A stretch of DNA of 57,510 nucleotides from Bacteroidales bacterium (GTDB lineage: Bacteria > Bacteroidota > Bacteroidia > Bacteroidales > F082), in NCBI GenBank assembly GCA_024400195.1, contig JAKSNC010000011.1:1-57510 (forward strand), read 5' to 3'. Under the pieces are notes generated by a model. It was not told the DNA's origin and did not search any database. It worked only from the letters and a program-made list of their open reading frames with translations. The translations under genes were made by a program, and so were the position numbers. Shown one piece after another: positions 48,069 through 56,563 of the stretch (positions within the stretch are counted from its first letter, which is position 1; every line of letters starts with the position of its first letter).

Positions 48069-48968
48069 TTATTCGTACTTCGAGGCCGCAGCTATGAGCA
48101 TCTGTTTGATTTCAGCGGCAAGTTCTTTAGGTTCAATGACTTGCACGAACTGACCTCGGCTGAGGATGTGGGCCTTGAAGTCGTATGTCGGTCGCATCTG
48201 GAGTTCAAAGTCAGTGTATTCGGCGGTACTCGCGATTTCTTTCTGGCTTTGGTGGATGGGCAGGTCGCCAAGATAGAAGCGTTCGTTGCCGAATGCTCGC
48301 AGCACGATGCGTTGCGCTTTTGTTCCGTCGCCGGCCACGACGCCGAAGCATTCCTCGAAAAATCCCTGTGCGTTGAACTCCGGGTCGATTTCAAACCTGT
48401 CACCGGTGAGGCTCATCTCAAGTATTCTGTCGAAGGAGAAGACGGCACAGCTACCTTTCTGAAAATGCCCCAGAACATACCACCGTTGCCTGAACAATTT
48501 GATGCAGTATGGCTCCAACTCAAACCGCGACGGTCTGTCGGAACCGTATTTTCTGTATTCAATCTCGATTTTGACCTTTTGCTTCATGGCATCAATGACC
48601 ATTTGTAGATGGTCGTCGCAAGGGATCTCCTCAAGCAAAATTCTGTCTTGCAACGAAAGACTCTCGCTTATTATGTTGTTCACTGTCAGTGTGGAAAGCA
48701 TCCAGTTCTGAACAGAGTTTTCTTGCAGGACTTCTTCATTTCCAATGAAATATCTGTAACCATCGTTGCGGTCGCAGTCGATGTAGATGCCGAAAATGTC
48801 CTCGATGGCGTCTTTGTGCCTGTTGAAGGTGGAACGTGCCAAGTCGATACCTTCGCTCATTTCCGTCGAGAGCCATTTCCTGTTTATCTCCGCAAATGTC
48901 ATTCTTTTGAACCTGTGAATCGTGTTCACGAGCCAGATGTATTCCTTGAATTTCGCCGGAACAGTCAT
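48069..48968 (-). CDS. WYL-domain transcriptional regulator
   Basis: 299 residues. An N-terminal winged-helix-like region (FKRMTFAEINRKW, LARSTFNRHKDAIEDIFG, RNDGYRYFIGN) is followed by the WYL domain at about 130-200 (VKIEIEYRKYGSDRPSRFEL, EPYCIKLFRQRWYVLGH) and a C-terminal WCX-like extension. WYL regulators bind nucleic acid ligands in several characterised cases and often control DNA damage or phage defence genes. The target is probably the downstream HIRAN promoter. A poor -7 box (CATATTTG) lies about 10 bases upstream of the ATG. Confidence 0.88.
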   Translation of the reverse strand: MTVPAKFKEYIWLVNTIHRFKRMTFAEINRKWLSTEMSEGIDLARSTFNRHKDAIEDIFGIYIDCDRNDGYRYFIGNEEVLQENSVQNWMLSTLTVNNIISESLSLQDRILLEEIPCDDHLQMVIDAMKQKVKIEIEYRKYGSDRPSRFELEPYCIKLFRQRWYVLGHFQKGSCAVFSFDRILEMSLTGDRFEIDPEFNAQGFFEECFGVVAGDGTKAQRIVLRAFGNERFYLGDLPIHQSQKEIASTAEYTDFELQMRPTYDFKAHILSRGQFVQVIEPKELAAEIKQMLIAAASKYE

Positions 48969-49090
48969 GTCTAATTTTTTGCAAATATGTTCTCAAAAAA
49001 ACATTATTATTGCCCTTAAAACCAACTGTTGAGTCAGGGACATAAGATTTTTATAAATCCCACGTATAAATGTAGTACAATGTTATTGGT

Positions 49091-51079
49091 TTAGAAGATA
49101 TTGACAATATCGTCGTCAACCATATTCGGAATTGTGACTTTCAAAAGCGGTTCGACCTGCATTGCTCTCTTGATGGCGAAGATAGCTCCTTCGTTGCGTG
49201 CCCAGTTGCGTCTCGCGATGCCGTTGTTGACATCCCAGTGAAGCATTCTGTGCAGTCTGACATCGGCTTCTTTGCTGCCGTCAAGCACCATGCCGAAACC
49301 TCCGTTGATGACTTCGCCCCAGCCGACACCGCCGCCGTTGTGGATGCTCACCCATGTGGCACCGCGGAATCCGTCTCCGATGACGTTCTGGATGGCCATG
49401 TCTGCCGTGAATGAAGAACCGTCGTAGATATTGCTCGTCTCACGGAATGGGGAATCGGTGCCGGAAACATCGTGATGGTCGCGGCCGAGGACGACAGGTG
49501 CGGTGAGTCTGCCATCGGCAATGGCTTTGTTAAATTCAGCAGCTATCTTTGTACGTCCTTCGCAGTCGGCGTAAAGGATTCGCGCTTGAGAACCGACAAC
49601 GAGGTGATTCGTCTGTGCACCCTTGATCCACTGGATATTGTCGTGCATCTGCTGGCGGATTTCTTCCGGAGACTCTTTGGCGATATTCTCAAGAACTTTG
49701 CACGCAATCTCGTCTGTGACTGCGAGGTCTTCGGGCTTGCCGGAAGTGCAGACCCAGCGGAAAGGACCAAATCCGTAGTCGAAATACATTGGTCCCATGA
49801 TGTCTTGGACGTATGAAGGATAGCGGAACGAGCCGTCTTCTTTAAGAATATCAGCATTGGCGCGGCTGCTTTCAAGCAGGAATGCGTTTCCATAATCGAA
49901 GAAATACATGCCTTTCGCGGTCAGTTTGTTGATGGCTGCAACGTGTCTGCGCAGTGAAGCATAGACTTCGTCTTTGAATTTTTCAGGATTTTCGGCCATC
50001 ATGGTTTTTGACTCTTCGAATGAATATCCGACAGGATAATAACCGCCGGCGAAAGCGTTGTGCAGTGATGTCTGGTCGGAGCCGAGATCGACGCTGATGT
50101 TGTGTTCGGCGGCGTATTCCCAAAGATCGACGACGTTGCCCTGATAGGCGAACGAGCGTGCAATCTTCTTTGCTCTCGCTTCATTGACGTGGACGAACAA
50201 TTCGTCGAGGTTGTCGTAAACCTCATCAACCCAGCCTTGTTTGTAGCGTTTCTGTGTCGCATCGGGATTTATCTCAGCTGTGATGGATACCACTCCGGCG
50301 ATGTTTCCTGCTTTGGGCTGTGCACCCGACATTCCGCCGAGACCTGCCGTGATGAATAGTTTACCTGCCGGTGTTCCGCCTTGTTTGCGTGAAGCGTTGA
50401 GAACGGTGATTGTCGTTCCGTGGACTATGCCCTGAGGTCCGATGTACATATACGAACCCGCCGTCATCTGTCCGTATTGTGTTACTCCGAGTGCGTTGTA
50501 GCGTTCCCAGTCGTCTTTCTTTGAGTAGTTGGGAATCATCATTCCGTTGGTGACGACGACGCGCGGTGCTTCTTTGTGTGAAGGAAACAATCCGAGTGGA
50601 TGTCCGGAATACATTACGAGTGTCTGTTCGTCCGTCATCGTGGCAAGATACTGCATAACGAGTCGGTACTGAGCCCAGTTTTGGAAGATGGCTCCGTTGC
50701 CTCCGTAGATGATGAGCTCGTGCGGATGTTGTGCCACGGCTGGATCGAGGTTGTTCTGTATCATCAGCATGATGGCCGCCGCCTGACGACTCTTTGCAGG
50801 ATATTCGTCAATCGGACGGGCGTACATCTCGTATGACGGACGGAAACGATACATATAGATACGACCGTATTTATCCAATTCTTCGGCAAATTCAGGGGCG
50901 AGGACGGCGTGATGCTTCTTGGGAAAATAACGAAGTGCGTTGCGTAGTGCCAAAGCCTTCTCCTTTTTCGTCAAGATGTCCTTGCGGCGCGGTGCGTGGT
51001 TGATGTTTTTGTCGTATTCCTTTACTTCAGGCAGTTCGTCAGGAATTCCTGCCAATATTTCTTCTTGAAAAGTATTCAT
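49091..51079 (-). CDS. hutU: HutU, urocanate hydratase (long form)
   Basis: 662 residues. Converts urocanate to imidazolonepropionate with NAD+ in histidine breakdown. Motifs include YGGNGAIFQNWAQYRLVMQY, SGHPLGLFPSH, TAGSYMYIGPQGIVHGT, AGGYYPVGYSFEE and HNGGGVGWGEVINGGFGMVLDG. It is about 100 residues longer than the Bacillus and Pseudomonas enzymes (about 555), as in the long Bacteroidota type. No hutH, hutI or formiminotransferase gene is in the window. It lies 15 bases after the nitroreductase gene. Confidence 0.93.
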   Translation of the reverse strand: MNTFQEEILAGIPDELPEVKEYDKNINHAPRRKDILTKKEKALALRNALRYFPKKHHAVLAPEFAEELDKYGRIYMYRFRPSYEMYARPIDEYPAKSRQAAAIMLMIQNNLDPAVAQHPHELIIYGGNGAIFQNWAQYRLVMQYLATMTDEQTLVMYSGHPLGLFPSHKEAPRVVVTNGMMIPNYSKKDDWERYNALGVTQYGQMTAGSYMYIGPQGIVHGTTITVLNASRKQGGTPAGKLFITAGLGGMSGAQPKAGNIAGVVSITAEINPDATQKRYKQGWVDEVYDNLDELFVHVNEARAKKIARSFAYQGNVVDLWEYAAEHNISVDLGSDQTSLHNAFAGGYYPVGYSFEESKTMMAENPEKFKDEVYASLRRHVAAINKLTAKGMYFFDYGNAFLLESSRANADILKEDGSFRYPSYVQDIMGPMYFDYGFGPFRWVCTSGKPEDLAVTDEIACKVLENIAKESPEEIRQQMHDNIQWIKGAQTNHLVVGSQARILYADCEGRTKIAAEFNKAIADGRLTAPVVLGRDHHDVSGTDSPFRETSNIYDGSSFTADMAIQNVIGDGFRGATWVSIHNGGGVGWGEVINGGFGMVLDGSKEADVRLHRMLHWDVNNGIARRNWARNEGAIFAIKRAMQVEPLLKVTIPNMVDDDIVNIF

Positions 51080-51094
51080 GATAATGATTTTTAA

Positions 51095-51715
51095 TTATTC
51101 AATCCAAAAAATGTAGTTGTCTTTTCTCGGTCTCGCAGTGGGGTAGTCGCCGTCAATATAGCCGAGGATGCAGTTTCCTATGCCGACATAGTCGCCCTGA
51201 ATGCCGAGTTCGGCGAGAATGGCTTTGCCTTCTTCGGTTTCAAACACTTCTTTCGCGCGGTGAATCCAGCATGAGCCGAGACCTTTTGCGTGTGCGGCGT
51301 TCATAAGGTTGCCCATGACGAGGCTTCCGTCTTCCATCCACGTCGGGATGCTGCTGTCGGCGAGGACGACCAAAACGACGGGTGCACCATAGAAAGGATC
51401 GCTGTCGCTGTTATAGACGGCTGCGTTGAGGCGACTCAGCTTGTCACGCGTCGCCTTGTCGGTGACGGCAATGATGATGGGACTTTGTCTGTTCATGCCG
51501 GTTGGCGCAAATGTGCCGACCTTGCAGATTTCTTCGATGACGTCCTTTGAAGGCATCTCGCTTTTGTAGCTGCGGATGCTGCGACGCGTAATCAGATTTT
51601 CGATTGTCGTGTTCGTGTTCATTTTTTCTTGTTCTTCAGATGATTCATTGACGCTTACCTTGATGCAGGATGCTAATCCCAACATAAGCATAGTAGAAAA
51701 TAATAATCTTTTCAT
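51095..51715 (-). CDS. Nitroreductase-family protein with lipoprotein signal
   Basis: 206 residues. A strong lipoprotein signal (MLMLGLASC, Cys17) is followed by a nitroreductase domain: LITRRSIRSYKSEMPS for FMN phosphate binding, GTFAPTGMNRQSPIIIAV, FYGAPVVLVVLAD, GLGSCWIHRAKEVF and the C-terminal GYIDGDYPTARPRKDN. Members use FMN and NAD(P)H in the cytoplasm, so an exported, lipid-anchored form is unusual. An internal ATG (MNTNTTIENL) could make a normal cytosolic enzyme. It starts a unit that continues into hutU. Confidence 0.82.
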   Translation of the reverse strand: MKRLLFSTMLMLGLASCIKVSVNESSEEQEKMNTNTTIENLITRRSIRSYKSEMPSKDVIEEICKVGTFAPTGMNRQSPIIIAVTDKATRDKLSRLNAAVYNSDSDPFYGAPVVLVVLADSSIPTWMEDGSLVMGNLMNAAHAKGLGSCWIHRAKEVFETEEGKAILAELGIQGDYVGIGNCILGYIDGDYPTARPRKDNYIFWIE

Positions 51716-51751
51716 ATTCTGTTTTTTAGTGATTTGTTTTACAATCTATAA

Positions 51752-51782
51752 CAAAAATCCTTTCATCTGAATGAAAGGATTT
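51752..51782 (-). terminator. Rho-independent terminator after the ompH genes
   Basis: A perfect 12-bp stem (51755-51766 with 51771-51782) with a 4-base loop; on the minus strand it runs into a T tract. It lies 24 bases after the stop of the second ompH gene. Confidence 0.85.
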
Positions 51783-51805
51783 CGTATTGTCGTTTTCTGA
51801 ACTCA

Positions 51806-52321
51806 TTAGAGTCCGAGTTTTTTCTTTACGTCGTTTGTGATGTCGATTGCCGAGTCACCAAGATAAACGACGGCACCGATTGACTTGTCGAAGATATAGG
51901 TGAATCCCTGTTCTTTACCGACGGCGTTGACAGCGTCCTGAACTTTCTTGATGAGGGGTTCCATCAGTTCGACCTGCTTTTTCTGTGCTTCGACTTCTGC
52001 ATTAGACTGATATTCCTGGATTCTTTGTCCGAGGTCGGTGAGTTCTTTCTCCTTCGATTGTTTGACGAGAGCAGACATTGTGGCTTGATTTGCTTGATAA
52101 TCAGCAAGTTTTGACTGATATTCGCCAGCCATGTTCTGAAGTTCCTTGTCGAGTTCCACCATATAGTTTTGGAATGCTTTCTCGGCAGTTGCTCTTTCAG
52201 GGAGAAGTTGTAAAATTTCGGAAGAGTCAACATGACCGAATTTCTGTGCTTGTGCCTTTACTGTTGTTTGGATTCCGGCGGCTAAAACCACCACCAATAA
52301 AAATCTGACCAATTTTTTCAT
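51806..52321 (-). CDS. OmpH/Skp family periplasmic chaperone
   Basis: 171 residues. Signal peptide (VVLAAGIQTTVKAQ), then the Skp pattern: KFGHVDSSEILQLLPE, a long glutamine- and lysine-rich coiled coil at about 40-120, and EQGFTYIFDKSIGAVVYLGDSAIDIT. Skp trimers hold unfolded barrel proteins on the way to BamA. It is the second of two ompH paralogues downstream of bamA and has its own -7 box. Confidence 0.9.
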   Translation of the reverse strand: MKKLVRFLLVVVLAAGIQTTVKAQAQKFGHVDSSEILQLLPERATAEKAFQNYMVELDKELQNMAGEYQSKLADYQANQATMSALVKQSKEKELTDLGQRIQEYQSNAEVEAQKKQVELMEPLIKKVQDAVNAVGKEQGFTYIFDKSIGAVVYLGDSAIDITNDVKKKLGL

Positions 52322-52363
52322 TTCTTGTGAATTTGATTATTCTTTAATTCTTAAAATTAGTTG

Positions 52364-52371
52364 CAAATATA
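52364..52371 (-). promoter_or_regulatory. -7 box for the downstream ompH gene
   Basis: TATATTTG on the minus strand, 42 bases before ATG 52321. Confidence 0.5.
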
Positions 52372-52427
52372 AGGATTTTTCCGTTAATGAGCAATGAATA
52401 TTTTAGGAGTAAGATATTCTTAGCTGA

Positions 52428-53114
52428 TTACTTCTTTCCTTTAACGGCTTTTCCGGCTCCGGCTCCAGAACTTGGGCTTGGGCTTGGGCTTGGGCTTGAA
52501 TGTGAACTACTGCTGGTTGAGGTTTTGGGAGAGGATGTCCCTTTTGAAGAGGTGGCGGAGGCTTTCTTTCTGTCCTCACGTCTCACAGTCTGCATTACGG
52601 AGCCGATTTCATCGAGGACGTCGTCGCTGATGTCGTTCTTATCGTTGAAGTAGAGGATAGTTGTTCCAGATGCCTTGTCTAACACGAATGCGTAGTTTTT
52701 TACGAGTGCGATATTGGTGATGGCGTTGTAGATCTTTTCCTGAATAGGCTGAATTAGTTCAGACCTTTTGGTTGCCAATTCGCCGTCAGGACCGAAATAT
52801 TTCATCTGAAGTGATTTTATTTCTGCTTCTTTTGCATCCAATTCGGCTTCCTTTTTCTTTTTCTGGTCATCAGTCATAAGCACAGATTGTGCATCGAAGT
52901 CTTTCTGAAGTTTGTCAAATTTCTTCTTCAGATTATTGATTTCCAAAAGGTATTTTTCCGACAGGACGTTTAGTTCTTCTTGTGCGTCTCCGTATTCGGG
53001 AATGTTTAAGAGCACATAGTCGGTATCGACGCAGGCTATTTTCTGTGATCCTGGTTGTGCGACGGCAATCATTGATGCGATAAAAAACGCTGCCGTAAAA
53101 ATAAGTCTTCTCAT
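52428..53114 (-). CDS. OmpH/Skp family chaperone with Ser/Pro-rich tail
   Basis: 228 residues. Signal peptide (FIASMIAVAQPG), ACVDTDYVLLNIPEYGDAQ and a coiled coil at about 45-115, then NYAFVLDKASGTTILYFNDK as in other OmpH proteins. After about residue 190 comes a low-complexity tail rich in Ser and Pro with a final Lys-rich AGKAVKGKK. The SPSPSP part is encoded by a hexanucleotide repeat. Lies 48 bases after bamA. Confidence 0.9.
   Translation of the reverse strand: MRRLIFTAAFFIASMIAVAQPGSQKIACVDTDYVLLNIPEYGDAQEELNVLSEKYLLEINNLKKKFDKLQKDFDAQSVLMTDDQKKKKEAELDAKEAEIKSLQMKYFGPDGELATKRSELIQPIQEKIYNAITNIALVKNYAFVLDKASGTTILYFNDKNDISDDVLDEIGSVMQTVRREDRKKASATSSKGTSSPKTSTSSSSHSSPSPSPSPSSGAGAGKAVKGKK
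52471..52498. repeat. Hexanucleotide tandem repeat inside ompH
   Basis: Four perfect copies of CTTGGG plus CTTG. On the coding strand this encodes alternating Pro and Ser. Changes in copy number would keep the frame. Confidence 0.9.
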
Positions 53115-53162
53115 AGTTTTGATTTTTTTAATATTAATCCTTATGTTAACTTTTTCAAATGT

Positions 53163-55814
53163 TTAGTCTATAGAGCCTCCGATTGAGAAATGGAACTGGC
53201 TTCCGTTGGCGTTGGAAAGTCCGGGTATGTCGTCGAAGCCGTAGCCCCAGTCTAATCCGAGCATGCCAAACATCGGCAGATAGATTCTAATGCCGAGGCC
53301 GGCTGAGCGATAGACATCGAATGGGTTGAATGTGTCGATGCCGAGCCAGCAGTTACCGGCTTCGAGGAACGAGAGTGCGTATATCGTAGCACTCGGGTTG
53401 AGCGACAAGGGGTAGCGGAGTTCCATGGTGTATTTAGCGAATACGTTACCGCCGGTATTTGTGTTGTGGACGTAGTTAGGCGTGAGCGATTCGTTGCTGT
53501 AGCCTCTCATTGCCACGATTTCGCGTCCGTCTAAGTTGGTGCTGCTTGTGATGCCGTCGCCGCCTAAGTAGAAACGCTGGAACGGCGTGACGCCTATCTG
53601 ATTGTTGTAATAACCGAGGTATCCGAACCTGACGCGGCTCATCAGCACGAGTTTGTCAACGACTTCGTTGTACCACGCGAGTTTGAATTTCCATTTGTGG
53701 AACTCGACCCATTTGTACATCTCGTCTTCCCTCTGCGTTTTCTTGGGATATTTCTTCTCGAAGTCCTCTCCGGTGAACAGGGAGTAGGGCGGCGTGACCT
53801 CCAACGAGATGAGGAACTCGGAGCCGTAACGCGGATAAATAGGCTGGCTTACGGAGTTGCGTCCGAGAGTGATGTTGTATCCGATTACGTTGAACTCTCC
53901 AGATCCTGTTCCGAAATTGAATATCGTTGTGTAGTTCTTCAGACTGTACCTGATGAGGTTGATGCCGTTGTACATGTTGAAATAGTCGTCCGGCCACTTC
54001 ATTCTTTTACCTATTCCGAAGGAGATTCCCGTCGTCATAAATCTCGCGTAACTGTCGCTCGATTTAGAGTAACCGTTGGTGTATATTGACTGATAGAGTG
54101 ATACCGTCAGGGCGTTTGGTTTCTTTCCGCCCAACCACGGTTCTGTAAACGATATTCCATAATAAATATATGATGTTCCGTAGGTCTGTAATCTGAGTGA
54201 GAGCCGCTGTCCGTCACCTGCCGGAATCGGTCTCCAAGCCTTACCGTTGAAGATGTTGCGCATCGAGAAGTTGTTCAATGTCAGTCCGAGGGTCAAAATG
54301 AGTCGGTTGTATCCCCAGCCTGCCGACAACTCTATCTGGTCGGACGATGTCTCTTCCACCTGATAATTGATGTCAACGGTACCGTCAACAGGGTCCGGCT
54401 TGATTTCTGGATTGATTGTTTCAGCATTGAAATAGCCGAGTGTCGCCATTTCGCGGATAGTTCTTATGACGTCGGCTCGGCTGTATAATTGTCCCGGTTT
54501 TGTGTATATCTCGCGGAGGATGACGTGGTCGTTGGTCTTGGTGTTTCCTTCGACAGAAATGCGTTTGATGTGTGCTTGTTCGCCTTCGTGCATCCTTATC
54601 TCAAGGTCGATGCTGTCGTTTTCCACATTGACTTCCACCGGATCCACAGTGAAAAACAGATAACCGTCGTCCATATACAGCGACGAGATGTCGTAATTTG
54701 CTTCATCGTATGTCAGGCTCGCCATCAGTTTCTCCTGATTATAAACGTCGCCTTTCTTGATGTTGAGGATGGCGTTGAGTGTCGCCGTGTCGTGCTTTGT
54801 ATTTCCGACCCAGCTGATGTTTCTGAAATAATATTTGTTGCCTTCGTCAACCTTGAGTGTGATTCCGATGTTCTTGTCGTCTATCACATAAACGGAATCC
54901 GATATTATTCTCGCATCACGGTAGCCTTCGGCATTATACTTCTTTATTATAGACTTTTTGTCTTCTTCGTAATTTTTCTCATCAAATCTTGACGAATTGA
55001 AGATGCGCGGCCTGTAGTTTTCCGCAAAATAGTCGTATATCTCGTTGAGTCCTTCACGCGGCTTGAGCCTGATAAAGTCCCAGAAACTATTTACAATTGT
55101 GCTTCCTAATGGTCTAAGCGGGTCGAATTTACCTCTCACTTTCGTCTCCTTCATTGCCCTGCGGACCTGATTGTCGGAAAGTACGTCGTTGCCTTCGACG
55201 ACGATCTCTCCGATTTTTACTTTTGCCTTCCTGTCGATGTCGAATGTCAGATTGACGTAGTCGCCGCGCGTGGTGTCCTGAACTGATAGTATGTTGACAT
55301 CGGCATTGAGAAATCCTTTTTCTGCAAAATATTGATATATAATATTTTTCGTCTTAGATAATGTGTGTTCTGTGGCGATGTCTCCTCTCGTAAGATGTAT
55401 TTTTTTGCGCAGTTCTTCCACTTCCGAACGCTTTGCTCCTTTGAATGAAAATTTCGCTATTCTCGGACGTTCCTTGGTGTCTATGTTGAGGAATATTTTT
55501 CTGCCTATTTTCTGTGTGCATGAAATGTTGATGTCTTCAAAAAATCCCTGTTCCCACAGCTTTCTGATGGCTTCCGTTATCTCTTCTCCGGGTACCTTTA
55601 TCGTCGAGCCGACTTGGAGTCCGGAAATCATAACGAGAATGTTTGGATCAAGGTATTCTGTTCCTGTCACTGTTATCCCGCCTATTTCGTATTCGCGTGG
55701 CGTGGTGTAATCGAAGTCGTTGTTGTCAGCTCCGACGCGTATTTGTGCCGGAAGAGTGACTGCGAGTATCACAAATGCGATAAGGAATGATATTTTGAGT
55801 TTTGAAAAATTCAT
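53163..55814 (-). CDS. bamA: BamA, outer-membrane protein assembly factor
   Basis: 883 residues. Signal peptide (LIAFVILAVTLPAQ), POTRA repeats from about 40 to 480 (EIGGITVTGTEYLDPNILVM, KVKIGEIVVEGNDVLSDNQV, HIKRISVEGNTKTNDHVILR), then the 16-stranded barrel with YLGGDGITSSTNLDGREIVAMRGYSN-type loop 6 (RGYSN replaces the classical RGF/Y element) and aromatic strands. Core subunit that inserts barrels in the outer membrane. It sits between uppS (15 bases) and ompH. Confidence 0.95.
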   Translation of the reverse strand: MNFSKLKISFLIAFVILAVTLPAQIRVGADNNDFDYTTPREYEIGGITVTGTEYLDPNILVMISGLQVGSTIKVPGEEITEAIRKLWEQGFFEDINISCTQKIGRKIFLNIDTKERPRIAKFSFKGAKRSEVEELRKKIHLTRGDIATEHTLSKTKNIIYQYFAEKGFLNADVNILSVQDTTRGDYVNLTFDIDRKAKVKIGEIVVEGNDVLSDNQVRRAMKETKVRGKFDPLRPLGSTIVNSFWDFIRLKPREGLNEIYDYFAENYRPRIFNSSRFDEKNYEEDKKSIIKKYNAEGYRDARIISDSVYVIDDKNIGITLKVDEGNKYYFRNISWVGNTKHDTATLNAILNIKKGDVYNQEKLMASLTYDEANYDISSLYMDDGYLFFTVDPVEVNVENDSIDLEIRMHEGEQAHIKRISVEGNTKTNDHVILREIYTKPGQLYSRADVIRTIREMATLGYFNAETINPEIKPDPVDGTVDINYQVEETSSDQIELSAGWGYNRLILTLGLTLNNFSMRNIFNGKAWRPIPAGDGQRLSLRLQTYGTSYIYYGISFTEPWLGGKKPNALTVSLYQSIYTNGYSKSSDSYARFMTTGISFGIGKRMKWPDDYFNMYNGINLIRYSLKNYTTIFNFGTGSGEFNVIGYNITLGRNSVSQPIYPRYGSEFLISLEVTPPYSLFTGEDFEKKYPKKTQREDEMYKWVEFHKWKFKLAWYNEVVDKLVLMSRVRFGYLGYYNNQIGVTPFQRFYLGGDGITSSTNLDGREIVAMRGYSNESLTPNYVHNTNTGGNVFAKYTMELRYPLSLNPSATIYALSFLEAGNCWLGIDTFNPFDVYRSAGLGIRIYLPMFGMLGLDWGYGFDDIPGLSNANGSQFHFSIGGSID

Positions 55815-55829
55815 TTTCAGATATTGGTT

Positions 55830-56561
55830 TTATTTCGTGGTGCCGAAACGTCGGTCTCGTTTTTGATATTCTGATATAGCCTGAATAAAGTCTTCCTTTC
55901 TGAAGTCAGGCCACAGTTTGTCGGTAAAATAAAATTCGGTATAAGCCGCCTGCCAGAGGAAGAAGTTGCTGATTCTTAACTCTCCGCTTGTCCGTATCAG
56001 AAGGTCTGGATCTGGTATCCCCGCCATCGACAGGTATGACGATATTGTATCTTCGTTAATTTTCGATGTGTCTAAAAGGCCGTTTTCGACATCTTCGGTC
56101 ATGCGTTTCACGGCTTGTGTGATGTCCCAGCGCCCCGAATAACTGAGGCAGAGGTTTAAGGTCATGCGGCTGCCGTTTTTCGTCTTTTCAATCGCATTCG
56201 CGAGACCGTTTCTGTTGTCTTTGGGAAGACGGTCCGTGTCTCCTGTGGTGATGAGCCTTATGCCGTTGTCAAGCATCATCTTGATTTCTTTCTCAATAGT
56301 GTCAGACAACAGCTTCATCAGTCCGGAGACTTCCGTTTCCGAACGGTTCCAGTTTTCTGTTGAAAAGGCGTATAATGATAAATATTTTATTCCGAGTTCT
56401 GCTGCCGCCGTTACAGTCTGCCTAACGGCTTCGATGGCGTTTTGGTGTCCGAAAATACGCATCATGCCACGTTTCTTCGCCCAACGTCCGTTGCCGTCCA
56501 TAATGATAGCGACATGTTGGGGCATTCTCGTCATATCCGTATCTTGGGTCAGGTTATCCAT
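55830..56561 (-). CDS. uppS: UppS, undecaprenyl diphosphate synthase
   Basis: 243 residues. Cis-prenyltransferase that makes the C55 lipid carrier for peptidoglycan and O-antigen. The signature elements are HVAIIMDGNGRWAKKRG with the catalytic Asp, YLSLYAFSTENWNR, and near the C-terminus LIRTSGELRISNFFLWQAAY followed by the final KRDRRFG. The start at 56561 is 2 bases after the porG stop. ATGs about ten codons in (MTRMPQH) are possible starts. Confidence 0.95.
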   Translation of the reverse strand: MDNLTQDTDMTRMPQHVAIIMDGNGRWAKKRGMMRIFGHQNAIEAVRQTVTAAAELGIKYLSLYAFSTENWNRSETEVSGLMKLLSDTIEKEIKMMLDNGIRLITTGDTDRLPKDNRNGLANAIEKTKNGSRMTLNLCLSYSGRWDITQAVKRMTEDVENGLLDTSKINEDTISSYLSMAGIPDPDLLIRTSGELRISNFFLWQAAYTEFYFTDKLWPDFRKEDFIQAISEYQKRDRRFGTTK

Positions 56562-56563
56562 CG

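Noticed and set aside
48060-48608. 182-codon plus-strand ORF opposite the WYL gene
   Set aside because: It lies antisense to a clear WYL regulator, has no domain and no promoter.
47594-48968. CRISPR-associated or restriction system around the WYL gene
   Set aside because: No cas, nuclease, methyltransferase or helicase gene occurs within several kilobases; only the HIRAN and small membrane genes are adjacent.
52471-52498. CRISPR-like or phase-variation repeat
   Set aside because: Contiguous hexamers without spacers inside a coding region; copy changes keep the frame, so neither CRISPR nor frameshift switching applies.
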